Source of the DNA: Adiantum capillus-veneris
Taxonomy: Eukaryota; Streptophyta; Polypodiopsida; Polypodiales; Pteridaceae
NCBI GenBank assembly: GCA_014529385.2
Contig: CM043944.1
Coordinates: 53,790,768-53,854,767 of the forward strand
DNA length: 64,000 nt
Direction of reading: 5' to 3'
The notes below the pieces were generated by a model, which worked only from the letters and a program-made list of their open reading frames with translations, did not search any database and had not been told where the DNA came from. Positions within the stretch are counted from its first letter, which is position 1. Each line of letters opens with the position of its first letter. A program made the position numbers and the translations under genes. This document shows positions 44,340 through 55,879 of the stretch, piece after piece.

Positions 44340-45460
44340 AAAACACGCATGTGCTCAATAGAAGGCTTTCTATCATGCCATGCTTCGTATGGAGTTATAG
44401 ACTGCAAAGCTTTCGTAGGACACCTGTTAAGTACATAAGTGGCACACATGATGGCCTCAAGCCAAAAACAATGCGGCAAAGCTTGACTTTTTCACCATAC
44501 ATCATGCCATTTCCGTCAGTGACCTGTTTTTCCTCTCAGCAACACCATTTTGTTGAGGTGTATAAGGCACTGTACATTGGTGTTTTATCCCACGACTAGC
44601 CAAAAATGCATTAAATTCATATACTCCCCCCTCGATCGGAACGGAGGGTGCCCATAGTACATTTCGAGACATTTTCAGCCATAGCCACAAATTATTTGAA
44701 GCACATAAAAACTTCGAACTTCGCTTTAAGAGAAAATACCCATGCATGCCTGGAGTAATCATCAATGAAAGTGGTGAAGTACAGGTAGTTTCCCAAGGAC
44801 AAAGTTTGCATGGGCCCACAAACATCACTATGCACAAGCTGCAACCTGCATGTGGCCCGAACTGAACCATCCTTTGGAAACTTAGAACGTTGCATCTTAC
44901 TCAAAATACAGCCTTCACAAACATGTTTGACAGGTGCTTCAAGAGGTGGCAAAGAAGCAACCATATCAGATTTTTGCAAACGTAGCAAACTGGCAAAATT
45001 CACATGACCAAAACGTGCATGCCAAAGTTTTGCATCTGAAATAGCCCTTGAATCTACAACAGCATTTGCAAAATTTTGTCCACACTTGTCATACAAAGTG
45101 AGATTATACAACCCACGGCACAAGAGGCCAAATGCAACAATTTCATCACCAAAACTGATATCATGAACTGTACATCTGTCATCCACAAATTTGACTACAA
45201 GTCCAAGTCTAGCAAGTGCGGAAATAGACAAGATATTCTTCTTGATCCCTGGTACATAAAGTGCATCAACAAGTGTGAAGGAACTGCCATTTGCAGCAGT
45301 AAGGACAATCTTTCCAACTCCCTGAACTGGATAAGAGGCATTGTTGGCACGAGTGACTGAATTCCCATGAGGGACAGACTCAAGAGAGGTAAACAATTCA
45401 CGATGTGAGGTAATGTGCTTTGTAGCACCACTGTCGAAATACTACACATGTGAATCTGCA
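44340..45460 (-). pseudogene. Copia protease, GAG-pre-integrase and integrase
   Basis: Protease active site FDSGATKHIT lies at about 45445-45415, preceded by a TAG where relatives have Trp. The GAG-pre-integrase segment LWHARFGHVNFASLLRLQ with CEGCILSK gives the integrase zinc finger. The integrase core has [26 protein letters not shown] and [20 protein letters not shown]. Frameshifts near 44870-44690 and 44500 break the core. Confidence 0.9.
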
Positions 45461-45499
45461 ACAACAACTGATAAGCATGCATCATGATGGATAGTAGGA

Positions 45500-46530
45500 T
45501 TGTAAGTGCATTCTGTGCTAATTCTGCATTGACATCAGCATGACAGTCTCCTTTCACAGAAGACTCAACAATGGCTGCATTTGTAGTGGAACCAGCATTT
45601 GCAGTGGAACCACCCTCTTTCTTCTTAGCCTCTTTGGCCTTCAACTTAGGACACGACTTGATCAAGTAATCATTAGCTTTACAATAATGGCAACGCATCT
45701 TCTTTTTGCCCTTATCTCCAAAATTTCCAGACGAAGTGTTTCCAGCAGAAGCATTAGGAACAGAAGTTTTGCCACTCGCAGCAGAATTATAAGAAGTGGT
45801 TGCATTACTGTTACCACCCTTTCTTTGAGAAGCAATAAAAGCATGTTCAACTGCACGCTGCCTAGTCTTGTGTTTTTTGGAAAGTGACTCTTGCAACAGC
45901 AATGTGCATAATGCATCAAACTTGACAACTTCAGGATTTCCTTGGGTCATAAGTCTCCAAGTACTAGCAAAAGTCTAGTAAGAATCTGGTAAGGCATCAA
46001 GAACAGTCTGCACAAGGGAACTGTCTGAAATGACTTCACCTGCAAAAATACGTTGCTCATTGATATCCTTGACACTAGCAAGGAAAGTGTCCATATCATC
46101 TTCCTCATGCATAATCTTCGACTCCATCTCTTTACGCAGCAAAGAAATTTTAGCCTCATTGCGGCTTGCATAAAGACCTGCTAGAATATCCCAAGCCTAT
46201 TTTGAAGATTTTACTGAACAGATGTGAGGAACAATGGTGCGCTTCATAGACAACGCAATCAATGCATGATCCTGCGCATCCTTTACATCCCAACGAGCTT
46301 GTTCTATCGTAGGCAAAACAACTCTAATTGCAGCAAGACCTGCAACATCCTCAACATCGCCTACATCCTCAGAACCAGGACGTACATCAATGCCCTGCAC
46401 AATATCCTAGACGCCCTTTAACACAAGAACGTGTTGCATCATATACACCCACATAGGGTAATTGTCCCCATCCAACCTGTCCTCAGCCAGCAAACATCTT
46501 GAACACATCTGTGTTGTTGTTGTCAGCCAT
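45500..46530 (-). pseudogene. Copia gag, broken
   Basis: The ATG at 46528-46530 starts MADNNNTDVFKMFAG, followed by a frameshift and several stops. Capsid motifs are AWDILAGLYASRNEAKISLL and a segment from MHEEDDMDTFLASV on. The zinc knuckle reads CHYCKANDYLIKSC: the expected His is Tyr, consistent with a CAT-to-TAT change. Confidence 0.85.
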
Positions 46531-46878
46531 GGTAAATGCTGCACCTGATCTGAAAACTACCCGAAAATAAGAGAAACGGAGCGGGAACAACCTCTGCTTT
46601 ATAGCACAAACCATAGAAGACTATAAGACACCTGTTATGCAGAAAACGGAATTGACAAAAATTCTGCACAAAATGACGAAATAGCTTGTGCAGTACTGCT
46701 TGTAGTGGAAACGGAGGCCGAAATGAGCCCGAATCAAAAATCTGAGCAGACTAGCCTCTACGAGCTCTCCCGAAGTATTTGTCAACCTGCGAATGCTTTT
46801 CAAAGCTCACTGAAATCGGAGAAAGTGAGCAGGCGTGTGCTGGAGCAGCTGGCGACTGAGCTCGGGAGGATGCAACTT

Positions 46879-46890
46879 GCTCTGATACCA
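46879..46890 (-). promoter_or_regulatory. Copia primer-binding site (tRNA-iMet type)
   Basis: The minus strand reads CCAACA (LTR end), AT, then TGGTATCAGAGC. Confidence 0.93.
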
Positions 46891-46892
46891 AT

Positions 46893-47118
46893 TGTTGGAA
46901 TTAGGGTTGCAGAGAAACACACACAGCTTGGAGAAGATGAAGGAAGCTCAAGGCACACAATAGAGAGTGTGTTACTTAGTGTGCAATGGAAAGATAGATA
47001 GCCCTAGAGTGATGGGCGTATATACAATGCTCGGGGAAAAAAACTCCTAAAGAGGGAAAAAATGCCCCGGCGGTCCTAGTGTGTTCACACACATCACTAC
47101 CACATGTATATGGTAACA
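46893..47118 (-). repeat. Copia 5' LTR
   Basis: TGTTGGAATTAGGG to TATGGTAACA on the plus strand, followed by TSD GCTTA at 47119-47123. Confidence 0.93.
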
Positions 47119-47123
47119 GCTTA

Positions 47124-48358
47124 TCAATGACGATTTGCATTGTAAGGGTAAGGACCAAATACTCAAGAAGGTCCCTCTCTCTAATGAAATTACAGGGGTA
47201 ATTTCCAATTGTCATGATGGTGTTTGTGGTGGTCATTTTTCCCTAGATATAGCAAGTAGGAAAATCTTACAGGCTGGTTTTGTATGGCCTAGCCTCAATC
47301 GTGATGTACACCACTGGTGTAAGACTTGTAAGTTGTGTCAAAAGGCGGGCACCAGGTCACTCATGCCTGAACCACAAACACATATCCTTTCATATAGACC
47401 ATTTGAAAAATGGGGTATAGATGCTATAGGACCATTTCCTAGGGCCAACTCAAGGATATTCTACATCATCATGGGAGTCGACTATATGACTAGATGGGTG
47501 GAAGCCAAAGCCACAACTAGGATCACAGTTGTGGAGGTGGCTAAATTTGTCTATGAACACATATATTGCAGGTTTGGCACACCAGTAGAAATCATCTCTG
47601 ATAGAGGGCCAGGTTTCAGAGCAGACTTGGTAGGAGTGTTAATGCAAAAACTAGGCATTACAAGGAGGCACTCCTCACCATATTGCCCTTAATATAATGG
47701 CCTAGTTGAAAAAGTGAATGGAATGGTTTGTAAAATTATCACCAAGCAGGTTAACAATCATCCTGGGGATTGGGATAAGTATCTACTCCCAGCTTTGTGG
47801 GCCTACTGAACCTCATTTCGTACATCTTTGGGGTTCACCCCATATCATTTGGTATTTGGCAAGGAGGAAATCTTACATATTGAGGTGCAACTAGCAAGTC
47901 TCAGAGTGATGGAAAGCCAGCTTCAATGACCCAACATGCATTTGAGAGATCACATCCTTGACTTAGAACAACTACAGCTGGACAGAGAATAAGCAATCAA
48001 TTATTATGCGGCACAGGCAGAACACAGATGGCTTAGTTTCAATCAACATCTTTGGCACAAAGATTTAAAGAAGGGCATGTTGGTGCTCCACTATGACAAT
48101 CGCTTTGACACACGCAAAGATAAGAAGCTCCTACTCCAATGGGAGGGCCCTTTCACCATCAGAAAGAAGTATGACAATGGGAGTTACCAACTTATGGAAG
48201 CTGATGATAAGCTTCATAAGACCAGAGTAAATGGCTGGCGGCTCAAACCTTATTTTCTACGATTTGATCAGACTCCACCTATCAACATTCTTGATGAGGA
48301 TACACCGTCAACCTCTGCCTCTGATGACAATGATCAAACAAATGAGTTAGAGGCATAA
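47124..48358 (+). pseudogene. Gypsy-A integrase, broken
   Basis: Continues from 25228 in frame once the copia is removed. It has the zinc finger CHDGVCGGHF to WCKTCKLCQ, then FEKWGIDAIGPF and IISDRGPGF (catalytic Asp residues) and LVEKVNG (catalytic Glu). A TAA at about 47690, TGA at about 47808 and further stops at about 47925 and 47990 interrupt it. The C-terminal part (LLLQWEGPFTIRKKYDNGSY, then VNGWRLKPYF) ends at the stop at 48358. Confidence 0.88.
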
Positions 48359-48371
48359 ATGCCCTAACCTT

Positions 48372-48381
48372 AGGGGGAGGG
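48372..48381 (+). promoter_or_regulatory. Gypsy-A polypurine tract
   Basis: AGGGGGAGGG, then CTAA and the LTR start TGATTACGG, as in Gypsy-B. Confidence 0.85.
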
Positions 48382-49090
48382 CTAATGATTACGGTTTAGC
48401 CGCACCGTCCTCTAGCCCAACCGAAGGAAACTGAAGAGTTGGCCGGTTTTTGAAACCGCGGCTGCAAGAACCAACCCCAATTGGGAGGAGCATAATACGA
48501 GAAAAACAATGAAAAGGAACAATTTTTACATTCACCACCCCCCTTCTATGCTTGCCCTCTGGCGGGCCACCTCTCAGTTTGGCCACACCCCTCCATTATC
48601 ACCAGAGGACAGCTCCTCTCTCTCCTGCTTGGCTCCGCCAAACCCACCATCTCTCTCACTTACCTTGCTTCTGTGTCACCTAGCCCAATGGGCGCATAAA
48701 AAAATCTTCCACCCTCTTTCTTCCACTGGTGGGCCTCCATGCTTTTACAAAAGTCTCCCTATATCTCTTTCATTATTCATATCACCTCTCTCTCTCTCTC
48801 TTACTCCTCCTCGCTCGTCCATACTCCTTCCGGCGGGCCACCATACCACACTCTAACTCTCCCCTCTCGTCCACTCTCCCTACTCTCTCTCTCTCCCTCC
48901 TTCGTTCTAACTCTCCCTCTCGCTCTTTGTGTGAGCGGCCCCGCAGGTACATCATAGAATCTCGCTCTCTCTCTCTCTCTCTCATAACCCACACACACAG
49001 CACCACACACCCCCCCTTGGCCCACTACCCTCCCCATCCCGTTGACCAACCCCATTCTCTCACTCTCTATCGGCCAGGCCAGTCCGAGGC

Positions 49091-49196
<106 letters not shown>

Positions 49197-49442
49197 CTCT
49201 CTGTGTCAAGCCCGAAGGCACATTACAAAAGGTCTCTCTCTCTCTTATTCACACCCACACACCAACACACACACACACACACACCCTCCCCATCCCTCTC
49301 ACCCCCTCACCCCGGCGACACCAAGCTCACCATCATCTCTCTCCCTCTCTCTCCCTTAGTTTGGCCCCGCAGGCGCAGCAGGGTTTTAAAAACACACACA
49401 CACCATTCCTCTCACCTCCCCCCCCCCCCCCCACCCTCTCGT

Positions 49443-49479
<37 letters not shown>

Positions 49480-49528
49480 CCCCTTGTCCCTGCACGCCAT
49501 CTTTGTGTAAGCCTATACATTAAAAAAA

Positions 49529-49589
<61 letters not shown>

Positions 49590-50144
49590 ATAAAATTACT
49601 CCCTCTCTCTCGTTCCCACACACTCATACATTACATACACACACACACATGCTCATACATCCACGTTCACGCCTACATGCACTCACATACACACAATACA
49701 TGCACGCATATACGCACACACAAGAAAAAAAAAACAAAGAATTGATATTGATGCCCAAAGAAAAAAGACGGCCAAGTTACGCGATGGCGACACCCAATCA
49801 AGGAAAGATGCCAAAGGCACGCCCGGGCCAGCATCGAAAAGAAGTGACACGTAACATCTCGGCATCACGTAAGAAAATGCCAATTCTGGCAGCATTAAAC
49901 CTCACACCGGCCACTCGAACCATCAACAAAACCCTTGTAAATTCCCCGAACTCCATTCTTCCCTAATAACCTAACCAGTGGCTAGTGGATTGAAAAAAAC
50001 TCTCCCCACCCCACTCTCACCTCCCTCTCTCTCTATCTCTACCTTCTCTCCCTCTCTACCTCTCTTAATAGAGAGGCATCTAGACTCTCTACAGCGACCA
50101 GTGGATATTTTCAAGGACCATTAGGTAGGACCACCTCTCAAGCC

Positions 50145-50153
50145 TATATAAAG
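50145..50153 (+). promoter_or_regulatory. TATA box of the Gypsy-A 3' LTR
   Basis: TATATAAAG followed by CTAAGCACAAAGGGGGGG, matching the spacing and downstream phrase of the Gypsy-B promoter. Confidence 0.65.
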
Positions 50154-51100
50154 AGGCCTCCGCTAAGCACAAAGGGGGGGACACAAGTGAAGGAGGAACA
50201 CACTAGCTCAATGCACTCTACATTTCATGCATCACTAAGCACATAATGCACCTCCCAAGCGAGGGAGCTCATGGCATCATGCTTTGTCTCAAGCATGGGC
50301 ATTTTAGCATTAGCAACGTCACCATCATCACCAATCTCCACCCATACCATGGTTGAGTTACTAGTCACAACCACCCCATGCACATAAGGCACTCATTATT
50401 CCCTCGCAAGGCAACATGAGCACGCTAGGATTGAATGCACCGACACCATGCTACATTGGGCCACTCTCGATGCTGGTGATTGACGTCGTCGGTGGCTGCA
50501 TCGTCTTGATGTTTTCCCTCAACTAACCTCCCACCAACATACTAACCCCGCTAACTCCAAACTTTTCCATGCACCATATGGAAATTGCATTCCATCATGC
50601 ATCCTCAGTGCCAAGAGCAAGGTTGGTAGCAGTCAAGACCACCATTTGTAAGTATCATCATCATCAATAAAAGTGTGCAATACTGTCTTGATCTTTGAGG
50701 CCATTCTCTGTTCTCCTTAGCTTCGTTTTCCCCACATTCGCGGGATGTTTCATCTCTTGTATATCACTCTGCTTGTGCTTCATCACATGCAGCCTCTCCA
50801 GTCAGTCAGTATGCTCCATTCCGACTTTCACATACCTCTCTCGTACACACACTCCTAACTATTGACTAGGCATTTTCTACATCCGTACATTTTCTTTATC
50901 ACCATTTCATGTTGGTTACCTAGAGGGCATCTCACTTTTGCTACCCTAGGTCATTTATGTCTGCGTCCCAGCCGCACTTATGCTACGTGGTGCCCCTCTC
51001 TAGTTATAGGATAACTCCTACCTTGAGATGATGCTTGAGGATGTTCAGGCTATGTGTAGTGTAGAGGCCACTCCATATGGCATGTCATTTGCGGTTATCA

Positions 51101-51990
51101 ATGGTTAATGCCTCTGGGCAATCTCTTTCATAGTGTCCAATTCAAGAGCACTTGTAGAAAGCATTTGGAAATTATGTGAACACTAATTCTTGTCGATATG
51201 CACCAATACTACCCATACTCAAATCCAATTACTTGGGGATAGGTTTGCTCATATTCCACAGTATGCATACCTTAATGTCCACCAAATTGGACCTTATGCA
51301 CTGCAACTTTGGAATGAACGGTACCCTTCCCAGCATAGCACTAATGGAGTCCACATGATCTTGAAGCCATAAAGGAAATTCCTTGAACATGACCCACATT
51401 GGGCAAAAGTCCATAAACTCTTTGCTCGGGTGGAGCTCGGGTGTCCCAAGGCATAGCATAAGCAAAATAAGAATCTCCCCATCTGCCTCCTCTCATGATC
51501 AAATTCTAAACAATCTACTCAAAAGCACATCTTGCAATATAAAAGCCTTTACCAACTTCCGTGAACCGGCAGATAGCGTTTCTATTGTTAGTCACCGCTG
51601 CCGCCCACTCCCACAAGCCATGTGTGAACATTCACCAACCCATAAAAATATAATACTACTAAGTGGGCACAACAGAACTCTATGCTCCAAATTGCGGCTT
51701 CTATATTAAACTCAACCTGCATCACATAGCCATCATCCACCTTGTTCTGACTTTGCATGATCACCTCGAGCAGGATTTCTTCTGATAGTAAATGAGTGCC
51801 AAATGCTAAGGGCTTCAAAATATTCTACAGATTTGATGAGTTTGAATCACTTGCCCTTTTTCTCCCCTCAAAATTTTCACTCCATCCATCAGGACCTGAA
51901 GACCCCATGTCACCTAGATCCCTTGAAAACATCGCACTCGGGTTCATGTCAGCGAGGAAGAAACCCTGAGGGGAAATACTTGCATTCATG
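51101..51990 (-). pseudogene. DUF4283/zinc-knuckle-like fragment (probable LINE ORF1), degenerate
   Basis: Minus-strand pieces recall the nucleic-acid-binding first ORF of plant LINE elements: VMFKEFPLWLQDHV (compare the WVRF-NLPL-LW phrase of DUF4283), then AMLGRVPF and KVCILWNMSKPIP. At 51110-51180 a knuckle-like GHYERDCPEAL follows an in-frame TGA. Frames change several times and stops are common. The fragment is cut at 51101 exactly where the Gypsy-A 3' LTR ends, so it may have been the insertion target. Assignment is tentative. Confidence 0.4.
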
Positions 51991-52939
51991 AGGTGGCACT
52001 TTGAATATAGACACCCACAAAAGGTGTGACAATAAGCGTTGAATATGCCTAAGCTAAGGTCCTCAACCAAAGATGCAATATAAAAATCGTGTTGAATATC
52101 CTTGGGCTAGATCTTTATCGTGATGAATATAGCAGTGCCAAAAATCAGAGACCGTGCATTGAATAACATTAGGCTAAATTCATATTCTGCAAGATCAGTT
52201 AGTGTCCACCACAAGCAAGAAACTCTTGTTGGCTCCTCCTAAAGACAACCAGTGTTGGAAACCCTAGCACACCACCATAGCTTGCATTAGACAAAAACCA
52301 CCCCATCCCGCAAAGTCTTGCACTCCTAAGCTCTTCTTGCACACACACTCTTCATCTCCTAGCTTGTTTCCCTACATTCTTGCACCCCATCACTCACTTC
52401 TCCAATCAGTCAGTCATGCACTCCCCTACTCTTGGTGCCTCCAATCTTGAGGCTACCTCACAAATCTCATAGAGTGCAAAATTCTCACAACTTGTTGAAT
52501 AGTAAAGAATCTTGATATTTGAGGTTATTTAGTTCCCTACCTAGACAAAATCAATCCATTACGTGAATTCCTTAAAAGCTATTAGGTTTTGGTTCAAAAT
52601 CTACTAGGTTTTGGTTTGATTTGAACTAGTTAGTTATTAGGTTTATAAGTTTGGTTTAATAGGTTTTGGTCTACATTAAAATATGTTAGCTTTTGGTTTG
52701 ATTTGAACCTAGCAAGTTGGATAGCATGCCTCTCACTTTCCACGACGGTGTAAGCTTTTGTGCACCTTCTAAGCACTATGAAATCTTTGAACAAGCAAGA
52801 TAACATGTGAAAACTCATATTCGCGGCCAAACGACTTGCTTACATGTTTTTTTATGACCTCTAGCCCCATTTTCTATCATCATTTGATTACATATATAGT
52901 ACAGATCTTACATTTCACTTTCTTGTCTTATATTACCCA
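51991..52939. other. No gene recognised
   Basis: Unremarkable sequence; from about 52560 it has repeated TTAGGTTTTGGTTTGA-like phrases (roughly four, loosely spaced). No ORF worth reporting. Confidence 0.5.
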
Positions 52940-53330
52940 TGCAAGCCCAAAAGAGGGTGGGGTGAATAATTTTTGGAAATGAGCCCCTCGTACAAAAGGG
53001 ACTCTATTGAATGGTTTTATAGAATTTATGCTCATGATCAATGGATAGTGAGAAGTGTCAACCAAGTGTTTTAATTCCATAAATTCTGTGTGGAAGCCCA
53101 CATGAGGGTGGCCATTTTTCTTATCTGGCAAAAGTGTCTTTGGTACAAAGGGGGCATGGTCAAAACAATTTTAGGAAAAAGTCATATGAGGTCAATAATT
53201 ATTAACATTTTCTTGTTTGAGTATGTAAAATGCCTTAAGTTCCCCATGGAAACCCACATGTGGGTGGTTGTTTATTTTTTGAAATGATACGAAGGAGACT
53301 GCTAAATTTTTTGACTCGAGGGGCAAAAGA
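52940..53330. repeat. Three diverged tandem copies, ~155-bp period
   Basis: GCAAGCCCAAAAGAGGGTGG (about 52942), GGAAGCCCACATGAGGGTGG (53093) and GGAAACCCACATGTGGGTGG (53250) head three units with related AT-rich bodies. Spacings are 151 and 157 bp. The third unit appears partial. Confidence 0.6.
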
Positions 53331-55879
53331 AATTGGGGTTTAAGTAAGTTTCCTATGATTGTGTGTATAGATGGATAAACGTTATCTAGAAGAGGCAAAG
53401 ATTGATAGTTTGCCTTCGTCCATGTGTATATGAAGGTAAATTAGTGTATGACCTTATTTTGCTCTAAAAAACAATGCTATAGTATTATCAATGCTTTCTT
53501 GATTTTTTCAAGTTCTTGATCTCTAGTTGTGTCTATGGCATTATGCAAAGCATATTGCATTCACCTATGACAAGGAGATGGGGGAGGCAATTAAGTTTGT
53601 TTTGTTTAACGCCAATCACAACTATGTTTTGCATGGCTGAGTCCACCTAGTTAATATTAACGAATTCCTTATATGAGGCATTGCAAAATGCTGCATTGGT
53701 TCTTTAAATGAGATGGATCATAGCTCTTGCATGTCTATCGCATACGCATGTGAAGTGTTAAACTTAGAGAGTTACTAGTATTGGTACTTGAATATTTTGT
53801 GGCATGTACAATGAATAGGTGGTTTCTTTTTACATTCAAGGAGAGGCACAATTGCAATATTCAACGGATGTGCAGAATGCCATGTATTGGGACATTGCAT
53901 GTGTATAGACTGAAAAGGTTATCCATGTATATTGTTTCTCCCCATTGCTTGTGGACGATTTCCATGCACATATGGAGCTTAATCTAAGAGAATATTGTAT
54001 GGATATTAAACTTTGAATTCCCCTCTTGTTATATGTATGCTTTGAGGTTCATAAATTGCGCTTAATGTTGAGACTTTGTGAAACTTATGTATGTTCTTTT
54101 GTGTCTATCATATGTAAAATGTGTGCTTTTTTTTTATATTTTGTATCATTAAAAAAGGTTTTAATTTAAATGTCAAAAAACTTGCAAATATTGTTTTGAT
54201 TACAAACTTGAAATCAGAAGCTCACTAAAAACACACACTTTGCCAAAGGTGGTGTACTTTGAGGGCAATGGCCGCCCAAAAAGGTAACTCAATGGCCATC
54301 CCAAGGGAGCTGACCGTCCAAAAATGCAAGGGATAGCCACCCAATTCAATTTGGGGTGGGGTAATAAGTGTGAAAAGGGAAAGAAAAGAAGAAAGTGATG
54401 GTGCTGGCAGTGAATAAAGAGGAGCATGGGAAAGAAGACGATCTTGTAGTGAGTTGTATGATTCTTGGATGACACAACGACCAGGAAGCAAGAAATTAAG
54501 AGCACGCTATGGTGCCCCAGTTTGGTCTCAGTTCCACTACATTTGGTGCAAGTCCAAGCCCAACCTACCACATCATCATGAGGGCCCCTTCTCACAGTAC
54601 CATGACAACCAAAACGGGGGGGGGGGGCTATTTTTAAGAGAAGGGCTTTTTCATGAAAAAAGGAAGGGGTTGAGCGTGAGAGAAGAGGAAAAGTTTCTTG
54701 CAAAGGGAAGGAGTAGGAGAGTGAAGCTTTTCATCTTGTGCTCTCGGGACTTCAAAATTGGAAAAGAAGGTGAGCCTTTGAGAGCAGCAACGGAAGAACG
54801 TGGAGAAGGAAGAAAGGAAGGGGAAAGAAGAGATCTCGAAGGTTGTTTGTTCTCTCACTCGACTCTCATCAAAGAGAAAAAAACAAGCTTTTTTGGGAGC
54901 TCTCATCACGAGAGGAGTTCTTTCACGATCGCTCTTTCTCTCGAGCATTTATCAAGTGTTTCTCTCGAGCTCTCTCAAGACAGTGTTGAAGAGCAAGGAG
55001 AAGAAGGTCAAGAGAGGGAAATTTGGGCTTGTGTACTCTCTCTTTCTCTCTCAGTTATCAAGCACAAACAGAAATTCAAAGGACAAAAGGGCAAGTGAAG
55101 GTTACGATGAAGGGGAAAAGGGGTTTTTTTATGGTAATATTGGGAATTCAAATACAGGTTAATTGTACAAGGTGGGTTTTTTTTGTGCGTGACGATTACC
55201 AAATTCTTTCATCGGGGAATTTTTCATTAGGGATTTTTAGTTCGAGGTGCGTATCAATATTATTGTATGCGGTGAGTTGTAATAGAGTTATCATAAGTCA
55301 AAAATTGAAAGGATATGTTGGTTGCAAGCATCAATAACGTGTTGATATCCTCTTTCAATTTTTTAAACCATTATTTGTGTTTCAAGTCCTAATTTTTGTA
55401 TGCAATTTCTCTCTAAACTTGAGCATAAATTCTTCTCAACCCTAAAAATAACCCTATCCACATTCATATCACTTGGTTTGTCCCTCTACCACCTATAGCC
55501 AGAAGCCTGGCCCTTTCCCGATCGGCCCCAGAGAACCGCACACTCCAATAGCAAGAGACCACCTCTATTCTGAGAAATGGTACTCAAAACTACTGGCTAC
55601 CAATCATAACCAACATGTTATCAATTAAAAATAAGAGGATCCCAAGGGCCCCCCATGTGAACACTGCATATATGGGTGCTAACACATCACCACAAAATGC
55701 CAGTGGGCACCAACGCGTCGACATGACCAACGACAACTTCCAACGGATGATCGCGCAGAGTCGCACCACCAAGTAGTACCAATTTCTTGCCCAAGCAAGG
55801 GGGGTGAAGTGAGGGGTCATTAGAGCTCCTTCTCTCCCTCCTTGGTTGTGAATGACAATGTATGGTTCAATACATATAG
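53331..55879. other. No gene recognised
   Basis: AT-rich to about 54200, then a GA/CT-rich kilobase with a G-run at 54618-54627. A 214-codon open frame at 54454-55098 has no recognisable motif and is biased to Lys/Glu/Arg/Ser by purine-rich composition, so I do not call it a gene. Confidence 0.5.

Larger units (their letters stand above)
25229..47118 (-). mobile_element. Ty1/copia element inserted in Gypsy-A, TSD GCTTA, itself split twice
   Basis: LTRs at 25229-25455 and 46893-47118 (about 12 substitutions and a small indel in 226 bp) are bounded by GCTTA at 25224-25228 and 47119-47123. On the minus strand the right LTR ends CCAACA, then AT, then primer site TGGTATCAGAGC. Gag, protease, integrase and RT are read from 46530 down to 43089, RNase H from 31907 down to 31244 and its end from 25622. 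Subtracting element C and Gypsy-B leaves about 5.1 kb, a normal copia length. Removing the whole element rejoins the Gypsy-A integrase in frame. Confidence 0.93.

Noticed and set aside
54454-55098. 214-codon open frame on the plus strand
   Set aside because: No motif, purine-rich low-complexity composition, and no supporting neighbour or repeat copy.
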